From Anaerolineaceae bacterium (GTDB taxonomy: Bacteria; Chloroflexota; Anaerolineae; Aggregatilineales; Phototrophicaceae), in assembly GCA_016124855.1 (NCBI GenBank), contig WGMX01000005.1:34488-98487 (forward strand): DNA of 64,000 nucleotides, read 5' to 3'. This document shows, piece after piece, positions 44,801 through 53,354 of this stretch. The translations under genes and the position numbers were made by a program. The notes beneath the pieces were generated by a model. The model made no database searches, was not told the DNA's origin, and was given only the letters and a program-made list of their open reading frames with translations. Within the stretch, counting starts at the first letter, position 1; the number at the start of each line of letters is the position of its first letter.

Positions 44801-47800
44801 GGCAATTTTATTCGCTACAAAGAGCAAATTGATCAAGGTAACCGGCTTCGTCGCCGTGTTGACCAGTTGAATGAAATCTTTGAACTGGGTCAAACACTTC
44901 AAGGTAATCTTGATCAGGTCATGCTTCTGGAAACCATTCTTGAAAGTATTCAAGACGCTCTCGGTTATACGCTGGGTGTGGTTGTACTGCTGGATAATGA
45001 AACCAATATCTTGCGCCGTACTGCGCAATTCGGTATGCCGCTCGAAGACTTTGAACGCAGCAAAGCCTATACGATGACCGAAGAAGAGCTTAATACGCTG
45101 CTGCAACCTCGTTATCAAATCAGCGAGTCGTATTTCTTTCCGGCGGAACAGGTTGCCGATTGGGGCAAAGTCAGCCTCAAACCGCTGCTGATTGATTTCC
45201 CCGGCAAACGCAATTTAACCTTTAGTCCCAGCCCCAAGCACTGGCACGATGGCGACATTTTGCTTGTTCCCTTGCACGCGCCCGATGGCCGTCTGCTGGG
45301 TGCGATGAGTCTCGACCGTCCTCAAGATAATATCCGACCTGATCGCAGCGTGATGGAAGTGCTGGAAATCTTCGCCCACGAAGCAGAAGGCAGCATTGAA
45401 AACATCCGGCTGTATTTGGAAAGCATTCAAAATGCTGAACAGGAACTTCGTCTTAATCAGATGATGGAAGCGATTTCCAGTTCGTTGGATACCACCCAAA
45501 TCGTCGAGTCGATTGCTTATGGGACGCTGCGGTTGATTCCCTTTAGCCAGATCAACGTCGCCTTGAGCGATCCTGAAACGGGTACTTACAACCTGCTAAA
45601 AACCACAATCAATAACGACAGTTCCCTCCTCACAAACCGTGAACATCGCGGGCACATTGATAACACTGCCTTGATGCAGGCCGTGATTAGTGGTCAGGAT
45701 GCGCTGTACCGTGCAGGCGATGAAACCGTTTCGGAATTTGAGGATTTGCAGACATGGCATTCACAGGGCGAGCAAACGTCGCTCATCATTCCACTGATGA
45801 CCGGTGGTAAAGCACTCGGCGCAATGCATATCGGCAGCTCGCAAACGGATACGGCAGCCTTTGAAGAATTTCGTCCACTGCTCAAACGTATCGCCAACCT
45901 TGCCGCCGTCTCTATTCAAAATGCTCACCTGTTCAATCAAGCGCTCAATTTACAGAACTTCAACGAATCAGTCGTTGAATCCATTCAGCAAGGTATTATC
46001 GTTTTGGACAAATCAGGGCTTATCTTGTCCATTAACGATTTTATGATTAACCGTTACGGTTGGAGTCAGTCTGAAGCACTGCGGCAAGATTTGTTCACTT
46101 ACAGCCCCAACTTGCTCGACATCCTGAAGGAGGATGTACAGAGTGTGCTTGAAAACGGCCTCCCGCGTGAAAAAATCGGGCAATCTACCCGTTTTGATGA
46201 CGGTAAGGTGATGGTACGCAACTTCTACACTTACCCTCTCAAGAGTGCGGATAGCATTCGCGGCGCGGTGCTGTTGGTGGAAGACGTTACCGAACGCGCC
46301 ATGCTCGAAAAAGACCTCGAAGCCCGTGCTAATCAACTCGGAGTTCTCACCGAAGTTTCTAGTCGCATTACCGCTTCATTGAATCGGGAAGCTGTTATTA
46401 ATCTGGCGCTCAATGAAATCGGTCGCGTGCTCAATTACGATACGATGACACTCTGGAGTCGTCATGGTGATGACCTCGTTCTGGAAGGCAGCAGCGGTTT
46501 TACCAGCGATCTGACTCCAGAGGATACACACCTCCGTATCAGCGCCCACCAACGAATGGGCGATGTAATCGAGCTTAAAGCGCCGTTACGAATCGATCAC
46601 CTTCTCAAGTTGGATAACCTACCCGGTGATAACGATGCGCAAAGTTGGCTAGGAGTTCCGCTGGTTAATCAGGGTAACGTAGTCGGGGTTATCGCCCTTG
46701 CCAAACAGGAAGCGCGCTTTTATGACGCGCAGGCTGAACAGGCGGCTTTTGCATTTGCTAATCAGGTGGCAATTGCCCTCGACAACGCCAATCTGTACAC
46801 AGAAGCTCAATATCAAACCGAGCGCCTAAGTTTGCTCAACCGGGTATCGGTGCTGTTAGCCCAGTCGCTTGATAGTGAAAACATTCTGGAAATCGCGCTG
46901 CGTGAAATTGCCCAGACGATCAAACTAGAAGACGCACGCGCCCTCATTTTCGAGCGAGGACTCCAAATTGGTCAGGTGGTCATGCAGTACCCGCGCGGGG
47001 ACGAACCACCGGATGAAGCTATCAACTTGAACCAGTATCCTGCCTACCAGCTTGTGAGGCGCAATGCAGCCCCTGTCATCATAGATGACGTGTCGCAGCT
47101 AGACGAGGGTGACGCGCTTCGAATAGATATGGAATCGCGCGATGTTAAAGCCTACGTGATGATTCCCATGACGGTTGCAGGACAGGTCATTGGTGCGTTT
47201 GACGCCGAAGTTAAAACATCGGCGCGTCCATTTACGCCTGAACAAATCGACCTCAGCCTCATTATCGCCAATCAGGCTGCAATTGCTGTCCAAAATACCA
47301 ACCTATTGGAACAAACCCTTATTCGTACCCGGGAACTTGAAACACTGCTGGAAGCCGCACAGGCCACAGCACTCACTCTAAATTTGGAAGATGCCTTCCG
47401 CAGCGTGGTTGACCTTATGCTGCACGCGCTTGAAATGGATGACTGCGCGGTGATGATGTGGGATAACGTGGAAAACGTTCTGGAAGTGCAAATTGACAGC
47501 ACACGAACCGATGACGGGGAAACAGTATCATCCAAAGGGACACGCTATAATCTACGACAGTATCCGGCCAAATTGAAAGCGCTGCAAGAAGCCCAAATTG
47601 TTGTTATAAACGCCAATCAAGTCAATGCGGATCCGATGGAACTCGACGAACTCAAACAATACCAGCGACGGCTGCGCGTACTGATCCCACTGGTCGTGCG
47701 CGAACAAGCTATCGGCCTGATTCAAGTTCAACAAATTGCGCAACGCCGCGAATTCAGCCATCGTGAAATCCGTTTAGCCCAAGCGCTTGGTGCGCAATCA

Positions 47801-50071
47801 GCCATTGCCATTCAAAACGCGCGTCTTTCGACCGAAACCGCAGCCCTCGTGGAAGAAGGCTTCCTCATCAACAGCCTCAGCCAATCCTTTGCTGCCACAC
47901 TTAATGTGGATGACATGATTGCCGCTGTGCGCGAACAAGTGCCTCAATTGACCAAAGCCGAACAAATGTATCTGGCACTTTATGATGAAGTCACACAAAC
48001 CATTGTCTTCCCTGTGGCCATCAAGAACGGTAAGCCCATCACAATGGAACCACGCCAGCTAAATACTGACGAAGTTTCGTTCATCATCACCCATCGTCGC
48101 TCACTGTCGCTAGGTGGTGGCAACTTCAGTAGTGATGATATGCGTCACAACTTGAATATCACCAATGGCGAACCTGATGCGCGCAGTTACCTCGGTGTTC
48201 CTGTGGCATCGGGTGATCAAGTGCTCGGCGTGTTAGCTATCCGCGATACCAATAATACGCGGGCATTTGGCATCAATGACGAGCGTTTACTGACCACCGT
48301 TGGTTCGCAGTTGGGTTCCGCCATGCAGAACGCGCTGCTGTTTGAACGAATTAACAACTTTGCCGATGAGCTGAACCAGCGTGTTAAAGAACGGACTGAC
48401 GAACTTCAGCAAGAGCGCGACCGCTTGGATATGCTGTATCGCATCACGGCTGAGCTGGCACGTACATTGGATATGGATCGCGTTTTGACCCGCGCCCTCG
48501 AAACAGTAGCGACTGCCGTCAACGCGCATGAAGGCGTTATTCTCCTGATTGATCCGCTGACAGATCGTTTGATGCCGCGCGCCGCATTACATTCAGACAT
48601 CGCAAGCTTAACCGATGGTGCGCCGGAACACCCGGCTGGGATGTTGGCCCGCTGGCTATTGGAAAATGACAACCTACTCATCGCCAATGATTTACAAGAC
48701 CAACCCTATTGGGATATTTCGGCCCCCGGAGCGGAGGACTGGCATAGTGCTTTGGCTGTGTTACTCGAAAGCAATGACGATCCTCAAGGCGTGCTGGTAC
48801 TCCTCAACCACGAGACAAAAGCCTTTACCGAAACGCAGCTTAAGTTGGTCATGGCCGCTGCTAATCAGGTGGCTGCCGCTATTAACAACGCTGACCTTTA
48901 TCACCTCATTCGCGACCAAGCAGAACGCCTCGGTACACTGGTCCGTGTCGAACAAGAAGAGTCAGAAAAGAACTCGGCTATCGTTGAAGGCATCGCTGAC
49001 GGCGTTATGCTGGCGGACTCGGAAGGCGCGATTGTCTTATTCAATGGAGCCGCCGAACGTATCCTTGAACTACAGCGCGATCAAGTTATCGGGCAATCGA
49101 TGTTCCGCTTGACTCGGTTGTTCGGGCAATCAGCGACACAATGGGCCAACAATATCGAAACATGGACCAAAAATCCTGACACTTACCAACCGGGTGAATT
49201 CTTGGAGCAAACCCTTGATCTCGGTCAGAAAGTGGTACAAGTCCATCTTTCGCCAGTTTACATCAGCGAACGTTTTCTCGGAACGGTTTCGGTATTCCGC
49301 GACATCACGAAAGAAGTGGAAGCCGACCGTATTAAGAGCGAATTTGTCTCCAACGTATCACATGAGTTGCGTACACCCATGACCAGCATTAAAGGCTTCG
49401 CTGACCTCATGTTGATGGGTGTCGCGGGACAGCTCAGCGAACCTCAAAGCGGTTTCTTGACCAAAATCAAGAACAATGCTGACCGCCTGAGCAAGCTGGT
49501 TGAAGACCTGCTCGATATCTCCAAACTGGACGCCGGTGAAGCGCTCAACATTGAAGCCGTAGATTTGCGGGAAGTTATACCCAGCGCGCTAAACAGTGTG
49601 AAGAACCGTGCTGAAAATGACCAGAAGCAGCTAAAGGTCACCGTTGACATTGATAAACAGGTTCCAGTTATCGAAGCTGACCCGCTAAAACTTATGCAAA
49701 TTCTGACCAACGTGATCGGTAACTCTTACAACTACACCTATGCCGGTGGCTTAGTCAAAATCTACGCCAAGGTTGATGCTGACCAAGAACGTGTGGTGAT
49801 CGCTATTGAAGATACGGGCATTGGTATTCCCGATGAGTTCAAACCACGCATCTGGGGACGTTTTGAACGCTATGAAGATCATGCACTGGTCATGGATATT
49901 CCCGGTACGGGTCTGGGACTATCAATTGTTCGTGAACTCGTCCTGATGCATAATGGAGATATATGGTTCGACTCCGAGTTAGGCAAAGGTACGACATTCT
50001 ATATCGGGCTTCCGGTGAAGCAGCCTAAGAATTCGCAGCAAACTCAGCAAGATGTTAGCCGGGGTCAATAA
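41834..50071 (+). CDS. Giant sensor histidine kinase with about 12 GAF and 3 PAS domains
   Basis: A 2745-residue kinase. By eye the order is: one N-terminal transmembrane helix (about 3-22), PAS, seven GAF domains, PAS, five GAF domains, PAS, HisKA and HATPase_c. Each GAF block starts after a helix carrying a QxE/R linker and ends in a segment like AAQVAxAIxNAxL. The HisKA motif SNVSHELRTPMTSIKGFADL gives phospho-acceptor His2510; ATP-binding boxes are NVIGNSYNYTY (N box), DTGIGIP (G1) and GTGLGLSIV (G2). GAF ligands cannot be predicted; no conserved chromophore Cys was seen. It is followed by a single-domain response regulator (28 bp) and preceded by another, so phosphorelay is likely. The reading frame is open over 8.2 kb. 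Confidence 0.9.
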   Translation: MGLGLLLFIGGLVIIAGLFVWSRQRQALGFIPASEPNSSIDLPVASGDDAVLVSREHGQLVFVNENARKWLNMNGGDPSLEYIAAMAKPTDSFLELFAGQGQASFQLGSRWVEASSHNIPTGSETRTVIVMREIAGSSNHAGSLDLTLAMNTINEIGETINASMGLQQVYQALLTIVMKAIPAHAGEICIWDDNTKQLLPLGWVGDSSYIIKLQESGGNYKFGEGISGWIAQHYKPALITNVADATAVQPKLPNFYKSYVGVPLLLGERFIGTLELAHNQASAFSQPQLAMLQAVSKQVAISIYNTELYGEQAQRINDMATIGALTNLNETSADASSTYLALNSRIAKIVDAGVAGVLIYDENRRALMPELPFYGLPDQLAQSCVIPLPPDSPQRDIYERQDYWVTNDVADESLIESLGLKAIFGVAGIKSTALLPLQIGDRRIGMMQISNKKSASGFNAQDIKEMKLLVAQAAVVVENLRLRQRELRRDTELTGLQELTQAIGSLSREEEFYLTINARIAAQMDVTMCGILLFDHEKHQLTAQLPFHGVTDDLLKDYRIPLAPGSPLENIWDEVDYWFTNRAQADAVVYAAGLAEFADRLKVDKTLLAVLSVGGRRLGVVQVSNKIGGEDFNDKDGKLLLIFATQVAAMIENARLYHDMQQSAEQATSLRNVAELAGSVLKPDDPFTPVLAEIASLTRSPLVYINALDQQAGSLITYPRWVYGHELAEPIVIDVFSQNFAKSPAMTRQPYLTNDIAADPNVSDSYKQIAQKFGLRTSVQVPLLVGDRSLGELGIANREDGSYDETDIETMSAIAAQIAATIERLRLYEAAGDNLNRRLLELDAISRISNTLAETLDVNQVLDVIRDEAARATRADGSSVVLLKSQDTWAKIDQPEVDRRLGDLKRMSGLASIELEAVSRGASTVLVNDYVTASMMAAPPGARSALAAAFLYEDQVVGVIHLFHDRANNFDDRAAAFLLTLAAKASLGYGNFIRYKEQIDQGNRLRRRVDQLNEIFELGQTLQGNLDQVMLLETILESIQDALGYTLGVVVLLDNETNILRRTAQFGMPLEDFERSKAYTMTEEELNTLLQPRYQISESYFFPAEQVADWGKVSLKPLLIDFPGKRNLTFSPSPKHWHDGDILLVPLHAPDGRLLGAMSLDRPQDNIRPDRSVMEVLEIFAHEAEGSIENIRLYLESIQNAEQELRLNQMMEAISSSLDTTQIVESIAYGTLRLIPFSQINVALSDPETGTYNLLKTTINNDSSLLTNREHRGHIDNTALMQAVISGQDALYRAGDETVSEFEDLQTWHSQGEQTSLIIPLMTGGKALGAMHIGSSQTDTAAFEEFRPLLKRIANLAAVSIQNAHLFNQALNLQNFNESVVESIQQGIIVLDKSGLILSINDFMINRYGWSQSEALRQDLFTYSPNLLDILKEDVQSVLENGLPREKIGQSTRFDDGKVMVRNFYTYPLKSADSIRGAVLLVEDVTERAMLEKDLEARANQLGVLTEVSSRITASLNREAVINLALNEIGRVLNYDTMTLWSRHGDDLVLEGSSGFTSDLTPEDTHLRISAHQRMGDVIELKAPLRIDHLLKLDNLPGDNDAQSWLGVPLVNQGNVVGVIALAKQEARFYDAQAEQAAFAFANQVAIALDNANLYTEAQYQTERLSLLNRVSVLLAQSLDSENILEIALREIAQTIKLEDARALIFERGLQIGQVVMQYPRGDEPPDEAINLNQYPAYQLVRRNAAPVIIDDVSQLDEGDALRIDMESRDVKAYVMIPMTVAGQVIGAFDAEVKTSARPFTPEQIDLSLIIANQAAIAVQNTNLLEQTLIRTRELETLLEAAQATALTLNLEDAFRSVVDLMLHALEMDDCAVMMWDNVENVLEVQIDSTRTDDGETVSSKGTRYNLRQYPAKLKALQEAQIVVINANQVNADPMELDELKQYQRRLRVLIPLVVREQAIGLIQVQQIAQRREFSHREIRLAQALGAQSAIAIQNARLSTETAALVEEGFLINSLSQSFAATLNVDDMIAAVREQVPQLTKAEQMYLALYDEVTQTIVFPVAIKNGKPITMEPRQLNTDEVSFIITHRRSLSLGGGNFSSDDMRHNLNITNGEPDARSYLGVPVASGDQVLGVLAIRDTNNTRAFGINDERLLTTVGSQLGSAMQNALLFERINNFADELNQRVKERTDELQQERDRLDMLYRITAELARTLDMDRVLTRALETVATAVNAHEGVILLIDPLTDRLMPRAALHSDIASLTDGAPEHPAGMLARWLLENDNLLIANDLQDQPYWDISAPGAEDWHSALAVLLESNDDPQGVLVLLNHETKAFTETQLKLVMAAANQVAAAINNADLYHLIRDQAERLGTLVRVEQEESEKNSAIVEGIADGVMLADSEGAIVLFNGAAERILELQRDQVIGQSMFRLTRLFGQSATQWANNIETWTKNPDTYQPGEFLEQTLDLGQKVVQVHLSPVYISERFLGTVSVFRDITKEVEADRIKSEFVSNVSHELRTPMTSIKGFADLMLMGVAGQLSEPQSGFLTKIKNNADRLSKLVEDLLDISKLDAGEALNIEAVDLREVIPSALNSVKNRAENDQKQLKVTVDIDKQVPVIEADPLKLMQILTNVIGNSYNYTYAGGLVKIYAKVDADQERVVIAIEDTGIGIPDEFKPRIWGRFERYEDHALVMDIPGTGLGLSIVRELVLMHNGDIWFDSELGKGTTFYIGLPVKQPKNSQQTQQDVSRGQ

Positions 50072-50098
50072 GGCAATTTACAGAAGGTACGTCGCATA

Positions 50099-50476
50099 AT
50101 GGCAAATATCCTAATTGCAGAAGATGAACGCGACATCCGTGACTTAATCCAGTTCACGCTGATGTTTGCCGGTCATAAAATAACAGCCGCCGCCAATGGA
50201 GCCGAGGCGCTGGAACTCGCACCAAAAGTAAAACCTGACCTCATCATGATGGATGTGCGGATGCCCAAAATGACGGGATATGAGGCTTGCCGCGAGATGA
50301 AGAAGATCGACGAAATCAAACATGTTCCCGTTATTTTCTTATCGGCTAAAGGTCAAGATGAGGAAAAACAGACCGGAATTGATGCTGGCGCAGTGGCTTA
50401 CATCCTCAAACCATTTGCACCGGATGATCTCACCCGACAAATTGCTGAAATTCTAAAAGCCAATGGGCTTTCCTAA
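50099..50476 (+). CDS. Single-domain response regulator
   Basis: A 125-residue stand-alone receiver. Acidic pocket EDE (8-10), Asp52 in IMMDVRMPKMTG, Ser in FLSAKG and Lys in ILKPF are intact. It has no output domain, so it probably passes phosphate or binds a partner. It starts 28 bp after the giant kinase gene and lies 21 bp before the inactive-looking hydrolase; both are likely co-transcribed with the kinase. Confidence 0.92.
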   Translation: MANILIAEDERDIRDLIQFTLMFAGHKITAAANGAEALELAPKVKPDLIMMDVRMPKMTGYEACREMKKIDEIKHVPVIFLSAKGQDEEKQTGIDAGAVAYILKPFAPDDLTRQIAEILKANGLS

Positions 50477-50496
50477 ATGGAGACGTTAAAGACGCA

Positions 50497-51501
50497 ATGA
50501 GTGCTATTAGCATTGGCGGCGAACTCGTCCATTATGAAGTACTGGGACGTGGACGACCAGTTATTCTAATTCATAGTTGGGTTGGTTCGTGGCGATATTG
50601 GGTTCCCACAATGCAGAATCTGCAACTCAAGTACCGTGTCTACGCCATTGATTTGCACGGCTTTGGTGATTCGAGCAAGAACCCGCAGAAGTACACTATC
50701 GATAATCAGCGAAAACTCCTATCTGACTTTATGCAGGCAATGGGTATTCCGAAAGCGGCGATCATCGGACATGGTTTAGGCGCGTGGGTCGCAGCAGAAT
50801 ATGCACGTGTGTTTCCTGATCAGGCTCCCCGTGTCATGCTTATTAGTGCTCCGCTGTTCGACATGCCCAACCTCGACCGCCGAACACGACCGGGACGTGG
50901 AAACGCCCCTGTACACAGCCGCACCGCTTTTGCAGATGTGCATCCAGAAGCGACGATTATGAATTCCAATATCCGCACGGCGATGTTGGAACGGTTGCGT
51001 GCGGCAAGTGCCAGCGGTCAAGTCTCAACCGAATACATGCCGGAGATTCCACATGCTGACTCCGGAACACGTTACAATCAACTGCTCGATATTATTGGGA
51101 GCAGCAGTCCAGAAGCGCTTTTACAACGCTGCCTAAAACGCTCTGATCCCGTGTACGCAAAGCTGGAATTGGATTTGCCCAAGACTGATCCTCAAGCGCT
51201 GCGTGTAAGCGCTATTGAATACGATTGTGGACGTTTTCTGGACACGGTCTGGCAGCTGCCCATGCAGACGCTTGTACTTCACGGCGAAGAGGACGGACTT
51301 ATCGATAGGCCGAATGAGTCGGTGTGGAACTACATTACCTATGATAAGGAAGATAAACTTCTGCCTATCCCTCTGCCTAACATCAAACACTTCCCCATGC
51401 TGGAATACGACCGCTTTTACAGGTTGGTCAACGAATTCTTGGAAGTGTCCGACATCAGCAAACTGGAAGTGACAGAACGGTGGAAGCGCCGAAGCCGCTA
51501 A
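50497..51501 (+). CDS. Alpha/beta-hydrolase-fold protein with Ser-to-Gly nucleophile change
   Basis: A 334-residue alpha/beta hydrolase homologue in the kinase operon. The N-terminal 100 residues align without gaps to the hydrolase at 17462 (MSAISIGGELVHYE, VIGRGRP, YAIDLHGFGDSS), but the elbow GHSMGG is GHGLGA, with Gly93 for the nucleophile Ser. The other triad elements remain: Asp in HGEEDGLID and His in IKHFPMLE. An extra stretch of about 65 residues makes up the cap. Without the Ser it should not be a normal hydrolase; a sensing or scaffold role is an inference. The TPK gene overlaps its end by 22 bp. Confidence 0.8.
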   Translation: MSAISIGGELVHYEVLGRGRPVILIHSWVGSWRYWVPTMQNLQLKYRVYAIDLHGFGDSSKNPQKYTIDNQRKLLSDFMQAMGIPKAAIIGHGLGAWVAAEYARVFPDQAPRVMLISAPLFDMPNLDRRTRPGRGNAPVHSRTAFADVHPEATIMNSNIRTAMLERLRAASASGQVSTEYMPEIPHADSGTRYNQLLDIIGSSSPEALLQRCLKRSDPVYAKLELDLPKTDPQALRVSAIEYDCGRFLDTVWQLPMQTLVLHGEEDGLIDRPNESVWNYITYDKEDKLLPIPLPNIKHFPMLEYDRFYRLVNEFLEVSDISKLEVTERWKRRSR

Positions 51502-52148
51502 CAGCCTTCATTTTCGCAAACGGCACAACAGACGATGGCCCGCTGGTTCGGCGTGAGCTGGCAGCTGCTGCTGATGCATGGATCATAGCAGCCGATGGTG
51601 GAGCGCGGCAGGCACAATATTACGGACTGCCTATTCACAGCGTCGTTGGTGATTTAGACTCACTTGATGAGCTTGAAATCGCACAATTGACCGAACAGGG
51701 TGCGGATATTCAACGGTTTCCTGCTGAAAAGAATGAAACTGATCTTGAACTAGCACTCTTGCTTGCTGCCCGAAAAGACGCTCATCGCATACGGGTATTC
51801 TCAGCTTTGGGGGGACGGCTCGACCAAACGCTGAGCAACATCTATTTGTTGGCACTAGCGCCGCTCAGACATATCGATGTCCGCCTGATGGCAGGTAAAC
51901 AGCAAGCATGGATTATTTATCCCGGTAGAACGGTCATTCAAGGCGCAAAAGACGATACTATTTCACTGATTCCTATCGCCGGTGAAGCACAGGGAATACG
52001 CACCGACAATCTTTACTATCCCCTGCGTCACGAAACACTGACTTTCGGCCCTGCACGGGGCGTAAGCAACGTTATGCAATCTGAGACTGCCCATGTCCAA
52101 TTCGATTCGGGTGTTTTATTGGTTGTCCACACTTTAGGACGCGCCTAA
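51480..52148 (+). CDS. thiN: Thiamine pyrophosphokinase
   Basis: Transfers pyrophosphate from ATP to thiamine, giving thiamine diphosphate. The 222-residue protein has the TPK motifs AADGGA, VVGDLDS, KNETDLE and SALGGRLDQTLSN, and a C-terminal beta domain with ISLIPIAGEAQGI. It begins with GTG, overlapping the previous gene by 22 bp, which implies translational coupling. A metabolic gene at the tail of a signalling operon is unusual; no other thiamine gene or TPP riboswitch is seen. Confidence 0.92.
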   Translation: MEAPKPLTAFIFANGTTDDGPLVRRELAAAADAWIIAADGGARQAQYYGLPIHSVVGDLDSLDELEIAQLTEQGADIQRFPAEKNETDLELALLLAARKDAHRIRVFSALGGRLDQTLSNIYLLALAPLRHIDVRLMAGKQQAWIIYPGRTVIQGAKDDTISLIPIAGEAQGIRTDNLYYPLRHETLTFGPARGVSNVMQSETAHVQFDSGVLLVVHTLGRA

Positions 52149-52259
52149 TTCCCTTATAAATTCATTGAGTTCAACTGTCGAATGCAGGTTGACGAAGCGC
52201 CGTCATGCACGTTATTATGCGTTCGCTAACGGGCTGCTTGTTCATTCATGGTCTGAAAC

Positions 52260-52730
52260 ATGACAACACTCAATATTGAAAAACACAATCATCATGGTGA
52301 ATTTGTTCTCTCCTACCCCGGCGAAATCCTTGAGCGTGGCGAAACGTGGGTTTGTTTACGGGCCGTGTTTGATCGCAAAGAAGCCAATTTAGGCTTCGTG
52401 GTCTTTCAACAGGGCGATGTCTTCTATGAATGGTTTTTCAGCGACCAATGGTACAACATCTTCCAAGTACATGTTGGCGAGACAGCAGCAATCAAGGGTT
52501 GGTATTGTAATATCACCCGTCCAGCGCATATTGATGATGAGCGAGTCTACTCCGACGATTTGGAACTCGATGTGTTTGTGATGCCCAATGGCACGATCAT
52601 CTTGTTGGACGAAGAAGAATTCGCCGCCTTGAACCTGAGTACTGATGAGCGTATGGCAGCATTACGCGCCATTCAAGATATTCGCCAACGGGTATCAGTC
52701 CGTGATGTTCCTTTTACCGCTATTGAGTGA
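52260..52730 (+). CDS. DUF402 (FomD-like) domain protein
   Basis: A 156-residue DUF402/FomD-type nucleoside diphosphatase-like barrel. Typical motifs are FSDQWYNIFQV, KGWYCNITRPA, DDLELDVFVMPNG and LDEEEFAAL, including the acidic metal-binding cluster. FomD hydrolyses a cytidylyl intermediate in fosfomycin synthesis; here the substrate is unknown. The start (52260) has no strong Shine-Dalgarno. It converges on the Usp gene, with only two bases between stops. Confidence 0.88.
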   Translation: MTTLNIEKHNHHGEFVLSYPGEILERGETWVCLRAVFDRKEANLGFVVFQQGDVFYEWFFSDQWYNIFQVHVGETAAIKGWYCNITRPAHIDDERVYSDDLELDVFVMPNGTIILLDEEEFAALNLSTDERMAALRAIQDIRQRVSVRDVPFTAIE

Positions 52731-52732
52731 AT

Positions 52733-53194
52733 TTAGTCTTTATCCGGATGGACGAGTAGTACCGGAACCTTGACTCCTTCCATAACTTTGGCGGCCACGC
52801 TCCCAAATAAAAACCGCGCAAGACCGGTTCGACCGTGCGTACTCATAACCACCAAATCAATACCTTCATCACGCACATAGTCACAAATGGCGCTGGCAAC
52901 TCCTGCGCTTTCCAGAATTAGCGTCTGCACCTTAATCCCTTGTGGACGCAGTTCATTGGCGACACCTGTGAGCGACTGCTCAACACCTTTGCGAAGTTGA
53001 TCAATTTGTCCCTCTTGTCCGGCTAACGAAATTTGATCGGCATATTCTGTACCCGGTGGTCGGAAAACATACAATATAACCAGCACCGAATCGTTGGCGA
53101 GGGCAATATCCATTGCATGTGGAATGGCGCGCCTGCCCCAGCCCGAACCATCCCAAGGCACCAGTATTTTCTTGTAGCGGCTTTGCGTAGGCAT
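52733..53194 (-). CDS. Universal stress protein (UspA family)
   Basis: A 153-residue UspA-fold protein. The N-terminus KKILVPWDGSGWGRRAIPHA and the ATP-binding loop VVMSTHGRTGLARFLFGS are present; the first Gly of the GxxG motif is Ser, as in many bacterial Usp proteins, while HG and GS remain. It may bind ATP. GGGGAGG precedes ATG 53194. Divergent from the PucC-like gene. Confidence 0.92.
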   Translation of the reverse strand: MPTQSRYKKILVPWDGSGWGRRAIPHAMDIALANDSVLVILYVFRPPGTEYADQISLAGQEGQIDQLRKGVEQSLTGVANELRPQGIKVQTLILESAGVASAICDYVRDEGIDLVVMSTHGRTGLARFLFGSVAAKVMEGVKVPVLLVHPDKD

Positions 53195-53279
53195 GATCCA
53201 TATCCTCCCCTTTAATAAGTTTAAGTAGATTCTACACTATCCTTGAGTTCACCAGTATAAACTCCCTAAACATTTCGGC

Positions 53280-53307
53280 TTGAGGATCAAACCAAATTCG
53301 CTATAAT
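53280..53307 (+). promoter_or_regulatory. Candidate sigma-70 promoter of the PucC-like gene
   Basis: TTGAGG and TATAAT separated by 16 bp, with the -10 box 47 bp upstream of the ATG. Confidence 0.55.
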
Positions 53308-53354
53308 TTCGTCAATAATTCTCAGTAAATCTACATAAATCAGGTTAAAGCGAT

